A stretch of 9,234 nt of DNA from Nitrososphaerota archaeon (GTDB lineage Archaea; Thermoproteota; Nitrososphaeria; Nitrososphaerales; Nitrosopumilaceae): assembly GCA_022573065.1 (NCBI GenBank), contig JACZUQ010000012.1, positions 6,907 to 16,140 of the forward strand. Direction: 5' to 3'. The notes under the pieces are model-generated. The model did no database searches and was not told where the DNA came from. It was given only the letters and a program-made list of their open reading frames with translations. Below are positions 1 through 4,667 of this stretch, piece by piece. A program made the translations under genes and the position numbers. Position 1 is the stretch's first letter. Each line of letters starts with the position of its first letter.

Positions 1-72
1 ATTGAAGGAAAATTTCCCAAAGAACTTACTGCTGAAATTAATGCAGGAAAATGGGATGAGAAATTAAAGTAA
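1..72 (+). CDS. C-terminal end of an unrecognised gene (partial)
   Basis: An open frame runs from the first base to a TAA at 70-72 and gives 23 residues, ending in NAGKWDEKLK. The composition is charged and looks like an ordinary soluble protein C-terminus. The gene begins outside the window. Its stop codon is one base away from the stop of the Lrp-family gene on the other strand, so the two genes converge with no room for a separate terminator. Too little is visible to name a family. It is called coding because the frame is open up to the tight convergent junction. Confidence 0.6.
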   Translation: MEGKFPKELTAEINAGKWDEKLK

Positions 73-73
73 A

Positions 74-532
74 TTATTGTTCTGTAAGATAAACTGGGTC
101 TTTATCGGTTTTTTGTAACTCTACAAATGTTTCTGTGTTTTGTATTCCATCAATTTTTCCAATCTTTTCTATAACTACAGAGTGCAATGCTTCTAGGTTT
201 TGAGCAAGCACTCTGACCAAAATGTCAAATCTACCAGTAACTTCAGAGATTGATGCAATTTCTGGTGTTTCCAGCAAGGCTTTGTGAATTTGTTCTTTGG
301 ATTTAGGATCGCGGTTAATTCCAACTGTAGCCTTTACACCAAATCCTAAAAGAGAATCATCAATTACGATGGTGTATTTTTTTATGAGTTTCTTTTTGCT
401 TAGTCTCTTAATTCTGCTGTACAGAACTGATGCATTAATTCCCAGTTTTTTTGAAAGGTTTGGAACTGAGATATTGGCATCTCTTGTAAGCTCAAATAGT
501 AATTTCATATCTAATTCATCGTATCTGTGCAA
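74..532 (-). CDS. Lrp/AsnC-family transcriptional regulator
   Basis: This 152-residue protein has the usual length and layout of an Lrp/AsnC regulator. A winged helix-turn-helix covers about residues 5-52: LDMKLLFELTRDA leads into NLSKKLGINASVLYSRIKRL, with the recognition helix near residues 33-44. A RAM/AsnC effector domain follows at about 62-140, with the family signature VTGRFDILV at 98-106. Family members bind DNA as dimers or octamers and often respond to amino acids; no ligand can be read here. The ATG at 532 fits the family N-terminus, and a TATA-like element lies about 29 nt upstream, implying a leaderless or nearly leaderless mRNA. The gene is divergent from the rpl1-rpl10 operon, so self-regulation or control of that operon is possible but is inference. 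The tail after the RAM domain is short and ends in VYLTEQ. Confidence 0.92.
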   Translation of the reverse strand: MHRYDELDMKLLFELTRDANISVPNLSKKLGINASVLYSRIKRLSKKKLIKKYTIVIDDSLLGFGVKATVGINRDPKSKEQIHKALLETPEIASISEVTGRFDILVRVLAQNLEALHSVVIEKIGKIDGIQNTETFVELQKTDKDPVYLTEQ

Positions 533-557
533 TGTTCTGAAAGACTTTTAGTTGAGG

Positions 558-565
558 TAATAAAT
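558..565 (-). promoter_or_regulatory. TATA-like box of the Lrp-family gene
   Basis: On the - strand this reads ATTTATTA, centred about 29 nt before the ATG at 532. That is near the spacing expected for an archaeal TATA box if transcription starts at or just before the start codon. No Shine-Dalgarno-like sequence lies between it and the ATG. The assignment is from spacing and composition only. Confidence 0.4.
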
Positions 566-591
566 GTAAGTTTTGAAAGGAATGTTATAGT

Positions 592-617
592 GATTTACAA
601 TTAATATTTAATAAATC
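592..617. promoter_or_regulatory. Possible operator: spaced 6-bp inverted repeat
   Basis: The arms GATTTA (592-597) and TAAATC (612-617) are inverted with 14 bp between them, inside the intergenic region between the Lrp-family gene and rpl1. Dimeric regulators can use such sites, but in AT-rich DNA arms of this length arise by chance, so this is a weak candidate. Confidence 0.15.
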
Positions 618-665
618 TGAAATTTTTCCAAAAAGTTAATTTTTTGCATTTTTGCCTGTAAACGA

Positions 666-673
666 TTTTAAGT
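666..673 (+). promoter_or_regulatory. TATA-like box of the rpl1-rpl10 operon
   Basis: The element TTTTAAGT is preceded by the purine-containing stretch AAACGA, which could serve as a TFB recognition element. It is centred about 27 nt before the TTG at 697. This spacing fits a leaderless transcript starting at the TTG and supports that start codon over the next in-frame ATG at 724. Confidence 0.5.
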
Positions 674-676
674 AGG

Positions 677-688
677 TTTTCTAGAAAA
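677..688. promoter_or_regulatory. Perfect 12-bp palindrome in the rpl1 promoter
   Basis: TTTTCTAGAAAA is a perfect palindrome lying just after the TATA-like box and ending 8 bp before the TTG start of rpl1. A repressor bound here would overlap the start site of transcription. The divergent Lrp-family regulator is an obvious but unproven candidate ligand. Chance occurrence is possible because the arms are only 6 bp and mostly A/T. Confidence 0.3.
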
Positions 689-696
689 TTGCCATA

Positions 697-1350
697 TTGA
701 TTACTGAAAAGCAGTTAGCAGAAATGATCAAGGAGGCAAAGGCCATTGATAAGGAACGCAAGTTCAAGCAGTCCATAGAGATAATTATGGTTTTCAAAGA
801 TATCGATGTAAAAAAAGGATTTTCAATTAACGAAACAATTCAGCTACCAAAAACAAACTCTCCAGCTGCTATCTGTGTTATGGCTTCAGGCGATATGGGT
901 CTGAAGGCAAAAAATGCAAAGGCAGACAGGGTAATAGACAATGATGAGCTAACGAGAATCGGTGCCAATAAGCGAGAGTCTAGAAAACTCATCAACAGCT
1001 TTGATTTCTTTTTGGCTGACACTAAACTCATGCCAGTTGTTGGTAAGGTTCTAGGTCAACTCCTGGGCCCTAGAGGAAAGATGCCCACACCTGTTCCATT
1101 TAATGCACCAATTGATTCGTTTTTAGAAAGATTTAGATCTTCAGTTAGAGTTAGAGTAAAAAATTCGTTGTCCATGGCGTGCAAAATCGGTGATGAGTCA
1201 ATGGAGGATGCTGAATTGGCATCTAATGCATATGCAGTGCTTAGTGGAATTGAGAAAAAATTACCAAACGGTGACAAAAACATTAGAAAGATTTTGATAA
1301 AAACTACAATGGGCAAGCTTGTAAAAGAACCACTAGTGGTGAAAAAGTAG
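697..1350 (+). CDS. rpl1: 50S ribosomal protein L1 (uL1)
   Basis: Ribosomal protein L1 binds 23S rRNA at the L1 stalk near the E site, where deacylated tRNA leaves the ribosome; in some archaea it also represses its own mRNA. The 217 residues match the archaeal family length. The signature LMPVVGKVLG with LLGPRGKMPTPVP lies at residues 111-134, and the C-terminal strand includes KTTMGKLVK at 202-210, where the usual form is TMGP. The start is a TTG. Residues ITEKQLAEMIKEAK align with the N-terminal helix of other archaeal L1 proteins, and the TATA-like box is correctly spaced for it; the ATG at 724 would remove most of that helix. The gene is directly followed by rpl10 with no gap. No rpl11 gene lies upstream, where many archaea carry it. 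Confidence 0.95.
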   Translation: MITEKQLAEMIKEAKAIDKERKFKQSIEIIMVFKDIDVKKGFSINETIQLPKTNSPAAICVMASGDMGLKAKNAKADRVIDNDELTRIGANKRESRKLINSFDFFLADTKLMPVVGKVLGQLLGPRGKMPTPVPFNAPIDSFLERFRSSVRVRVKNSLSMACKIGDESMEDAELASNAYAVLSGIEKKLPNGDKNIRKILIKTTMGKLVKEPLVVKK

Positions 1351-2217
1351 ATGCGTGAGAACAGAACCACTTATCCAAAACGAAAGACACATCTGTATCA
1401 GCAGCTAAAAGAGTTACCAAAAAAATATGATGTGATAGCTTTAGTTAGAATGGAAAAAGTTAGAGCATCTCAGCTTCTACCGTTGAGGAAAAAATTCAAA
1501 GGTAAAGTAGAAATTTTGAGCATTCAAGACAAGGTTGCAAGAAAGGCACTAGGTACACTTGATATTCCTGGAATAAAAGACATTATTGAGAAGCTAGCTG
1601 GTCAGTGTCTTTTCATGTTTACAAACATGTCACCATTCAAGCTCAACGTTTTACTTGGAAAAAATAAGATATTTTTGCTTGCACGTGCAGGAGATAAGGC
1701 AAGTATGGATGTTGTAATTCCTGCAAAAAATACTGGTGTTGCACCAGGTCCAATCCTTACTGACTTTAAGGAAGCAAAAGTTCCAACAAAAATTGATCAA
1801 GGAACAATTTGGATTACAAAAGATACCGTGGCAGCTAAAAAAGGAGAACAAATTTCTACAAAGCTTGCTATCCTTCTAGGAAAGCTTGACATAAAGGCAG
1901 TAGAGGCTGGAATCTCACTATCAAACGCACTAGAAAAAGGACTGCTTTATTCTAAAGAAGAGTTATTCATCGATGTAGAGAAGTTCAGGGAAGAGCTTGC
2001 ACGCGCTCACCAAGAGGCAGTTTCTCTATCAATAGAGGCAGCATATGTAACTAAGGACAACATTGAACAAATTCTTGCAATGGTAGCACAAGGATCTCGC
2101 TTAGTTGCGCTAGAGGCAGGATATCTAACAGATGAAAACAAAGATCAGATTTTGCAAAAGGCACACTCTCATGCACAGGGCCTTGCAGAAAAGGCAAAAG
2201 ACTACAAACCTGAATAA
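1351..2217 (+). CDS. rpl10: 50S ribosomal protein L10 (P0, uL10), tail-less form
   Basis: L10/P0 anchors the stalk to 23S rRNA and carries P1 dimers that recruit the translational GTPases. The ATG follows the rpl1 stop directly, so translation is probably coupled. The N-terminal rRNA-binding domain covers about residues 1-108. The archaeal/eukaryotic inserted domain lies at about 109-180, with the hallmark NTGVAPGPILTDF at 127-139. The helical spine begins near residue 186. Its end holds two 26-residue repeats, with Y232/Y258, T234/T260, N237/N263 and QIL 240-242/266-268 in register; these are probably P1-dimer docking helices. The protein stops at residue 288 with KDYKPE. It lacks the Ala/Glu-rich hinge and ALFG-type end present on many archaeal P0 proteins of about 335-340 residues. 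The frame shows no sign of sequence error. Confidence 0.95.
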   Translation: MRENRTTYPKRKTHLYQQLKELPKKYDVIALVRMEKVRASQLLPLRKKFKGKVEILSIQDKVARKALGTLDIPGIKDIIEKLAGQCLFMFTNMSPFKLNVLLGKNKIFLLARAGDKASMDVVIPAKNTGVAPGPILTDFKEAKVPTKIDQGTIWITKDTVAAKKGEQISTKLAILLGKLDIKAVEAGISLSNALEKGLLYSKEELFIDVEKFREELARAHQEAVSLSIEAAYVTKDNIEQILAMVAQGSRLVALEAGYLTDENKDQILQKAHSHAQGLAEKAKDYKPE

Positions 2218-2225
2218 AATAAAGA

Positions 2226-2273
2226 AAATTTTTTGGATTAAGCCTCTCTTAATAATCCAGCCCAGACTAGGGC
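2226..2273 (+). terminator. Possible terminator after rpl10
   Basis: Eleven bases after the rpl10 stop there is a run of six T residues (2229-2234), the kind of U-rich signal that ends archaeal transcripts. A hairpin pairing TTAAG (2238-2242) with CTTAA (2248-2252) follows, and then a second one pairing GCCC (2260-2263) with GGGC (2270-2273). The hairpins overlap the possible - strand small gene, so they may be a by-product of its sequence. Confidence 0.4.
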
Positions 2274-2345
2274 ATTTTCTGGAAGTTCGCTCATAGAAGC
2301 AACCTCTACCTCAATTTCCTTATTGTTTTTGGAAAATCCTTTCAT
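2238..2345 (-). CDS. Possible 35-aa small protein, unrecognised
   Basis: On the - strand an ATG at 2345 opens a 35-codon frame ending in TAA at 2238-2240. The protein begins MKGFSKNNKEIEVEVASM and ends ENALVWAGLLREA. An in-frame TAA lies 6 nt before the ATG, so the frame cannot extend upstream. The composition is balanced and protein-like: a basic start, an acidic middle and an amphipathic end. A TATA-like element (TTTCTTAATT, about 2368-2377) is centred 27 nt upstream, as in the neighbouring genes. The gene would converge on rpl10. It fills most of an otherwise empty 260-bp gap. No family is recognised, and coding status rests on composition and promoter spacing only. Confidence 0.45.
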   Translation of the reverse strand: MKGFSKNNKEIEVEVASMSELPENALVWAGLLREA

Positions 2346-2445
2346 ATGTAATTAAGGCTAAATTATCAATTAAGAAATTGTTTGTAATTTTTAGCAGACA
2401 TCTATGGTTTTTCAATGCTCTCATCAAAGTAGGCACTATCAAATC

Positions 2446-2459
2446 TTAACATTTACATA
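2446..2459 (+). promoter_or_regulatory. AT-rich TATA-like region of the 86-aa gene
   Basis: The stretch TTAACATTTACATA lies about 19-32 nt before the ATG at 2478. The exact TATA octamer is ambiguous. The spacing agrees with a leaderless or short-leader transcript, and there is no Shine-Dalgarno-like sequence just before the ATG. Confidence 0.35.
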
Positions 2460-2477
2460 ATATTAGAATTCAGGTTA

Positions 2478-2738
2478 ATGTCGAGAAAATTGGAAGACAT
2501 ATTGCCACCTAACAAAAAGCAAAATGAGTTTGTCAGTAGACTAAACAAGATAATGCCTAAAGTTCCTGACATGAAGTGGGGGGCGCTGACTAACATTTAT
2601 CCAACAAATGCAAAGATTAAAGAGATTAATCGACTTTTGCCTCATGATAGGAAATGGCACCTATTATTTGAGGAAAAAGACCAGGTAAATGTAGACGGAG
2701 TTCCAATTAGGCGCAAAACCTTGGACTCTATGACGTGA
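2478..2738 (+). CDS. Hypothetical protein, 86 aa
   Basis: This is an 86-residue basic protein with no signal peptide or membrane segment, beginning MSRKLEDILPPNKKQNEFVS. It has many Lys, Arg and Pro residues, a central aromatic patch (KWGALTNIYP, residues 33-42) and a charged C-terminal half with DGVPIRRKTLDSM. No known domain is recognised. The frame is credited as coding because codon use resembles the neighbours, the ATG is preceded by a TATA-like region, and no gene overlaps it on the other strand. The start at 2478 is the first ATG in the frame near the promoter. It converges on the TRIC-type gene, with 18 T- and A-rich bases between the two stops. A nucleic-acid or ribosome-associated role would fit its charge but is only a guess. 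Confidence 0.75.
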   Translation: MSRKLEDILPPNKKQNEFVSRLNKIMPKVPDMKWGALTNIYPTNAKIKEINRLLPHDRKWHLLFEEKDQVNVDGVPIRRKTLDSMT

Positions 2739-2756
2739 TTTTAATTTCTAAAATTA

Positions 2757-3395
2757 TTAGATATTTCCTTTAACCTTTGGAAGATTCCAGTTATACTTCA
2801 TTGCAACTAGACGTAGACCTGTGGTAATTGCTATACCTGCAATTGATGCAATATACAAGTCTACGCCTAATGCCAAAATAAAGTAGAATATTACAACTCC
2901 TACAAAGCTAGCAGAAGCATATAGTTCCTTTACAAAGACTATTGGTACCTGATTTACAAAGACATCTCGCAATATCCCACCTCCAACAGCAGTTAGCATT
3001 CCTGCTAGAACCATTGCCAAAAAGTTTAATCCAAAAATATTGTATGCAAAGGTGGCACCTATTACAGTAAAAACACCTAGGCCAATTGCGTCAAATTTCA
3101 AAAATACATTCCAGTGCTTTTTTAGTTTAGAATACAGGAAAAACAAAACAACTCCAGTTGCGACTGTGATTATAACATAAGTCGGATCTAAAATTGAATT
3201 TGGTGGAAGATTGCCTAGTACAATATCACGTATTGTTCCTCCTGCAACGCCAGTAATTGTTGCTAAAATTATAATTCCTACAATGTCTGCCTTGTGTTCA
3301 ATTGCCTTGAATGCGCCAGTTACTGCAAATGCCATTGTTCCAAACAGATCTAAAACGTAGATGAATACATCAGCAGGTACGGTAAAGTCTACCAA
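2757..3395 (-). CDS. TRIC/UPF0126 family membrane protein (putative cation channel or transporter)
   Basis: This 212-residue hydrophobic protein has about seven predicted membrane segments. Two homologous halves are visible: DLFGTMAFAVTGAFKA (16-31) matches DAIGLGVFTVIGATFA (102-117), and GVAGGTIRDIVLGN (49-62) matches AVGGGILRDVFVNQ (136-149). The glycine-rich kink followed by an Arg-Asp pair, once per half, is the hallmark of the UPF0126 family. Prokaryotic members include homologues of the TRIC trimeric intracellular cation channels; the Pfam model has also been labelled a glycine transporter, so the substrate is uncertain. The start is a TTG at 3395; the nearby ATG at 3400 is out of frame and hits a stop after two more codons. 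The gene lies downstream of P1 on the same strand with 72 bp between and its own TATA-like box. It ends with two tandem TAA codons. Confidence 0.85.
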   Translation of the reverse strand: MVDFTVPADVFIYVLDLFGTMAFAVTGAFKAIEHKADIVGIIILATITGVAGGTIRDIVLGNLPPNSILDPTYVIITVATGVVLFFLYSKLKKHWNVFLKFDAIGLGVFTVIGATFAYNIFGLNFLAMVLAGMLTAVGGGILRDVFVNQVPIVFVKELYASASFVGVVIFYFILALGVDLYIASIAGIAITTGLRLVAMKYNWNLPKVKGNI

Positions 3396-3420
3396 TCCAT
3401 TTTTTGATTCTATCTAGTTG

Positions 3421-3428
3421 TAATTAAC
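3421..3428 (-). promoter_or_regulatory. TATA-like box of the TRIC-type gene
   Basis: The - strand reads GTTAATTA, centred about 29 nt before the TTG at 3395, in the 72-bp gap after the P1 gene. It suggests the membrane protein can be transcribed separately from the stalk protein and supports the TTG start. Confidence 0.35.
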
Positions 3429-3467
3429 ATTAAGGTTGTTTGGTAATTATTGTATTAGTTAGAAAAT

Positions 3468-3785
3468 TTAACCAAATAATGCGGAAAGTCCTTCCATTGC
3501 TTGTTCTTCTGATTTTCCACTATCTGCAGCTTTTTCTTTCTTCTCTCCTTTCTTTTTGTCTCCTCCACCTGCTGCTGCTTCTGCTGGTGCCGCAGCTGCT
3601 GCAACTGCAACTGGTGCTGCCTTTATTGCCTCTTCAATGTTTACATCAGCTAAAGATGCCACTAATGCCTTTACTTGGGCTGCGTTAACTTCAGCGCCAG
3701 AGGCCTTTACTAAACTTGTAATGTTGTCTTCATTGATATCCTTCTTTAGTTTGTGAAGCATCAATGCAGCGTAAACATATTCCAT
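3468..3785 (-). CDS. rpl12: 50S ribosomal protein P1 (archaeal L12, stalk protein)
   Basis: P1 forms dimers that bind the helical spine of L10/P0 and recruit elongation and initiation GTPases through a flexible C-terminal tail. The 105 residues show the full archaeal layout. The N-terminal dimerisation helices are at 1-57, starting MEYVYAALMLHKLKKDINED. An Ala/Pro-rich hinge covers 58-75, a Lys/Glu-rich linker 76-95, and the conserved tail is AMEGLSALFG at 96-105. The start is an ATG with a strong TATA-like box 28 nt upstream. In many archaea this gene directly follows rpl10; here it lies about 1.25 kb away on the opposite strand with its own promoter, so its high dosage relative to L10 can be set by transcription. 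Because L10 lacks a tail, all GTPase-recruiting tails of this stalk would come from P1. Confidence 0.96.
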   Translation of the reverse strand: MEYVYAALMLHKLKKDINEDNITSLVKASGAEVNAAQVKALVASLADVNIEEAIKAAPVAVAAAAAPAEAAAGGGDKKKGEKKEKAADSGKSEEQAMEGLSALFG

Positions 3786-3807
3786 TGTATCGTGGACTTG
3801 CTTTGGG

Positions 3808-3819
3808 TATAATATAAAA
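3808..3819 (-). promoter_or_regulatory. Strong TATA box of the P1 (rpl12) gene
   Basis: The - strand reads TTTTATATTATA, centred about 28 nt before the ATG at 3785. It is the closest match to an archaeal TATA consensus in the window, which fits the heavy expression expected of a multi-copy stalk protein. It lies in the 55-bp gap after the 169-aa gene. Confidence 0.6.
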
Positions 3820-3840
3820 CTATAGAGAAATCAGACACGA

Positions 3841-4350
3841 TTAATTTAAAATCCGAAGGCTTCGGCAAATTGAGTACAAGTTTCTTTTGAGGCCCTTGTC
3901 ATATAACGTATCCATTTTTTGTCTGAGGATTTGCTTTGCGTGTTCCTTTTCAGTGCCTACTGAAAGTGATAATACATTGTTTAGAAGCTCTGGAAGTGAT
4001 TCTCTTACCCATCCATCTAAAATAGCATACGCATTTTTAGAAATTGGAGTTATCCTTTCTTTATCCATGTCTATAACATCTGTAAAGTTTTCATGCTCTA
4101 TTCTGTAAATTAAGCTAAAGACGCAGTTTTCTGGAGTTGGATTTTCTAAAATTTCAACCGAACGAGTTCCTGCCTTTCCTTGCTGTACCTTGTTTTTTAG
4201 TCCTACAGGATCAACTATTACTCCATTAATTCCAATTTTTTTATCATTTACTCCTGTAACTGTTCCGAAAATAAATTTTTTATAGTCACCGTCTGGTTTT
4301 GATAAAAAAACATTGTCTCCTTCTTTTAGTTCCTTCTTTTTTCCCAGCAT
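3841..4350 (-). CDS. Hypothetical protein, 169 aa, possible N-terminal SH3-like barrel
   Basis: This soluble protein of 169 residues has no recognised family. The N-terminal part is rich in short beta-type segments with glycine turns: GDNVFLSKPDGDYKKFIFG (11-29), then TVTGVNDKKIGINGVIVDPV (30-49). It resembles small SH3-like or KOW-like barrels in pattern, but this is a visual impression only. The rest looks mainly helical, from about residue 100 on (ISKNAYAILDGWVRESLPEL), with a basic C-terminus (RNLYSICRSLRILN). The ATG at 4350 has a TATA-like element about 29 nt upstream. The gene ends 55 bp before P1 on the same strand, and that gap holds a strong P1 promoter, so co-transcription is possible but not required. 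The position beside ribosomal genes does not by itself show a translation role. Confidence 0.8.
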   Translation of the reverse strand: MLGKKKELKEGDNVFLSKPDGDYKKFIFGTVTGVNDKKIGINGVIVDPVGLKNKVQQGKAGTRSVEILENPTPENCVFSLIYRIEHENFTDVIDMDKERITPISKNAYAILDGWVRESLPELLNNVLSLSVGTEKEHAKQILRQKMDTLYDKGLKRNLYSICRSLRILN

Positions 4351-4374
4351 TCTAAATGTATTTGCCAGGGTATT

Positions 4375-4383
4375 GTATTTAAT
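4375..4383 (-). promoter_or_regulatory. TATA-like box of the 169-aa gene
   Basis: The - strand reads ATTAAATAC, centred about 29 nt before the ATG at 4350. It lies in the 55-bp gap behind the zinc-finger gene, so the two genes may have separate promoters even though they share a strand. Confidence 0.4.
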
Positions 4384-4405
4384 TTATGGCAATTAAGATT
4401 GCACA

Positions 4406-4594
4406 TTACCTGCATTTTTTCTTGTGTTTTCGCAAAGCCTCTACATAATTAAATTCTGCTCCGCAATCTCTGCATTTTTCTTTCTTTTTGTTATGAGCCT
4501 TTTCTTGGTGTTTTTTTAGTCGCTCAGGATCAGAAATTTCTAATCCACATTCCTTGCACTTTGTTGCACTGGAGCTGAAACTAAAAAATCCCAT
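4406..4594 (-). CDS. Small protein with two zinc fingers (C2H2 and C2HC)
   Basis: This 62-residue protein consists almost entirely of two zinc-finger motifs. The first is C13-x2-C16-x12-H29-x4-H34. The second is C41-x2-C44-x12-H57-x3-C61, in which the last ligand is Cys instead of His. Both have the hydrophobic and Leu residues expected between the ligand pairs (E19 I20 ... L26; F48 ... L54). The linker NKKKEK is basic, and the N-terminus (MGFFSFSSSATK) is short and Ser-rich. Such small fingers bind nucleic acid or protein; the target cannot be read from sequence. The gene is divergent from alaS across 73 bp, and no good TATA box lies at -27 on its side. An AT-rich element at 4631-4645 might serve both genes, leaving a leader of about 15-20 nt here. 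Confidence 0.85.
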   Translation of the reverse strand: MGFFSFSSSATKCKECGLEISDPERLKKHQEKAHNKKKEKCRDCGAEFNYVEALRKHKKKCR

Positions 4595-4630
4595 GCAATA
4601 ATTACAACCTTCTAGTAGAAAAGATGATCC

Positions 4631-4645
4631 TAAATTCTTAATATT
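4631..4645. promoter_or_regulatory. AT-rich promoter element between the zinc-finger gene and alaS
   Basis: The stretch TAAATTCTTAATATT contains TTAATATT, centred about 27 nt before the alaS ATG on the + strand. Its complement is the only TATA-like sequence upstream of the zinc-finger gene, at about 44 nt. It may act in both directions. The + strand role is better supported than the - strand role. Confidence 0.4.
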
Positions 4646-4653
4646 GGTCCATT

Positions 4654-4658
4654 GGTGA
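4654..4658 (+). promoter_or_regulatory. Shine-Dalgarno-like GGTGA before alaS
   Basis: GGTGA, complementary to the usual archaeal 16S 3' end, lies 9 nt before the alaS ATG. It would function only if transcription starts upstream of about 4654; the TATA-like box at 4638-4645 would instead predict a leaderless mRNA. It is the clearest such motif before a start codon in the window. Confidence 0.35.
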
Positions 4659-4667
4659 GATTTTCAG

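Noticed and set aside
297..551. 84-codon + strand frame opposite the Lrp-family gene.
   Set aside because: It lies fully antisense to a gene with clear HTH and RAM domains, and its product is a low-complexity hydrophobic string with no family features.
1056..1370. 104-codon - strand frame opposite rpl1.
   Set aside because: It is an antisense shadow of a conserved ribosomal protein gene, with no promoter or recognisable domain.
2260..2273. GCCC/GGGC hairpin as a stand-alone regulatory RNA element.
   Set aside because: The stem is only 4 bp and lies within the candidate small gene. It is noted only as part of a possible terminator region.
2402..2452. A 16-codon - strand frame (MLRFDSAYFDESIEKP) followed at once by an 11-codon frame ending at 2366.
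   Set aside because: Both are too short to separate from chance, an in-frame stop precedes the first ATG directly, and no TATA-like element sits at the right distance. They are in a different frame from the 35-codon candidate, so they do not form one broken gene without a frameshift.
3440..3688. + strand frame of 82 codons, very rich in leucine, opposite P1.
   Set aside because: The leucine richness comes from reading the Ala/Lys-rich P1 hinge codons in antisense. The same explains the 66-codon Ala-rich frame at 3556-3756.
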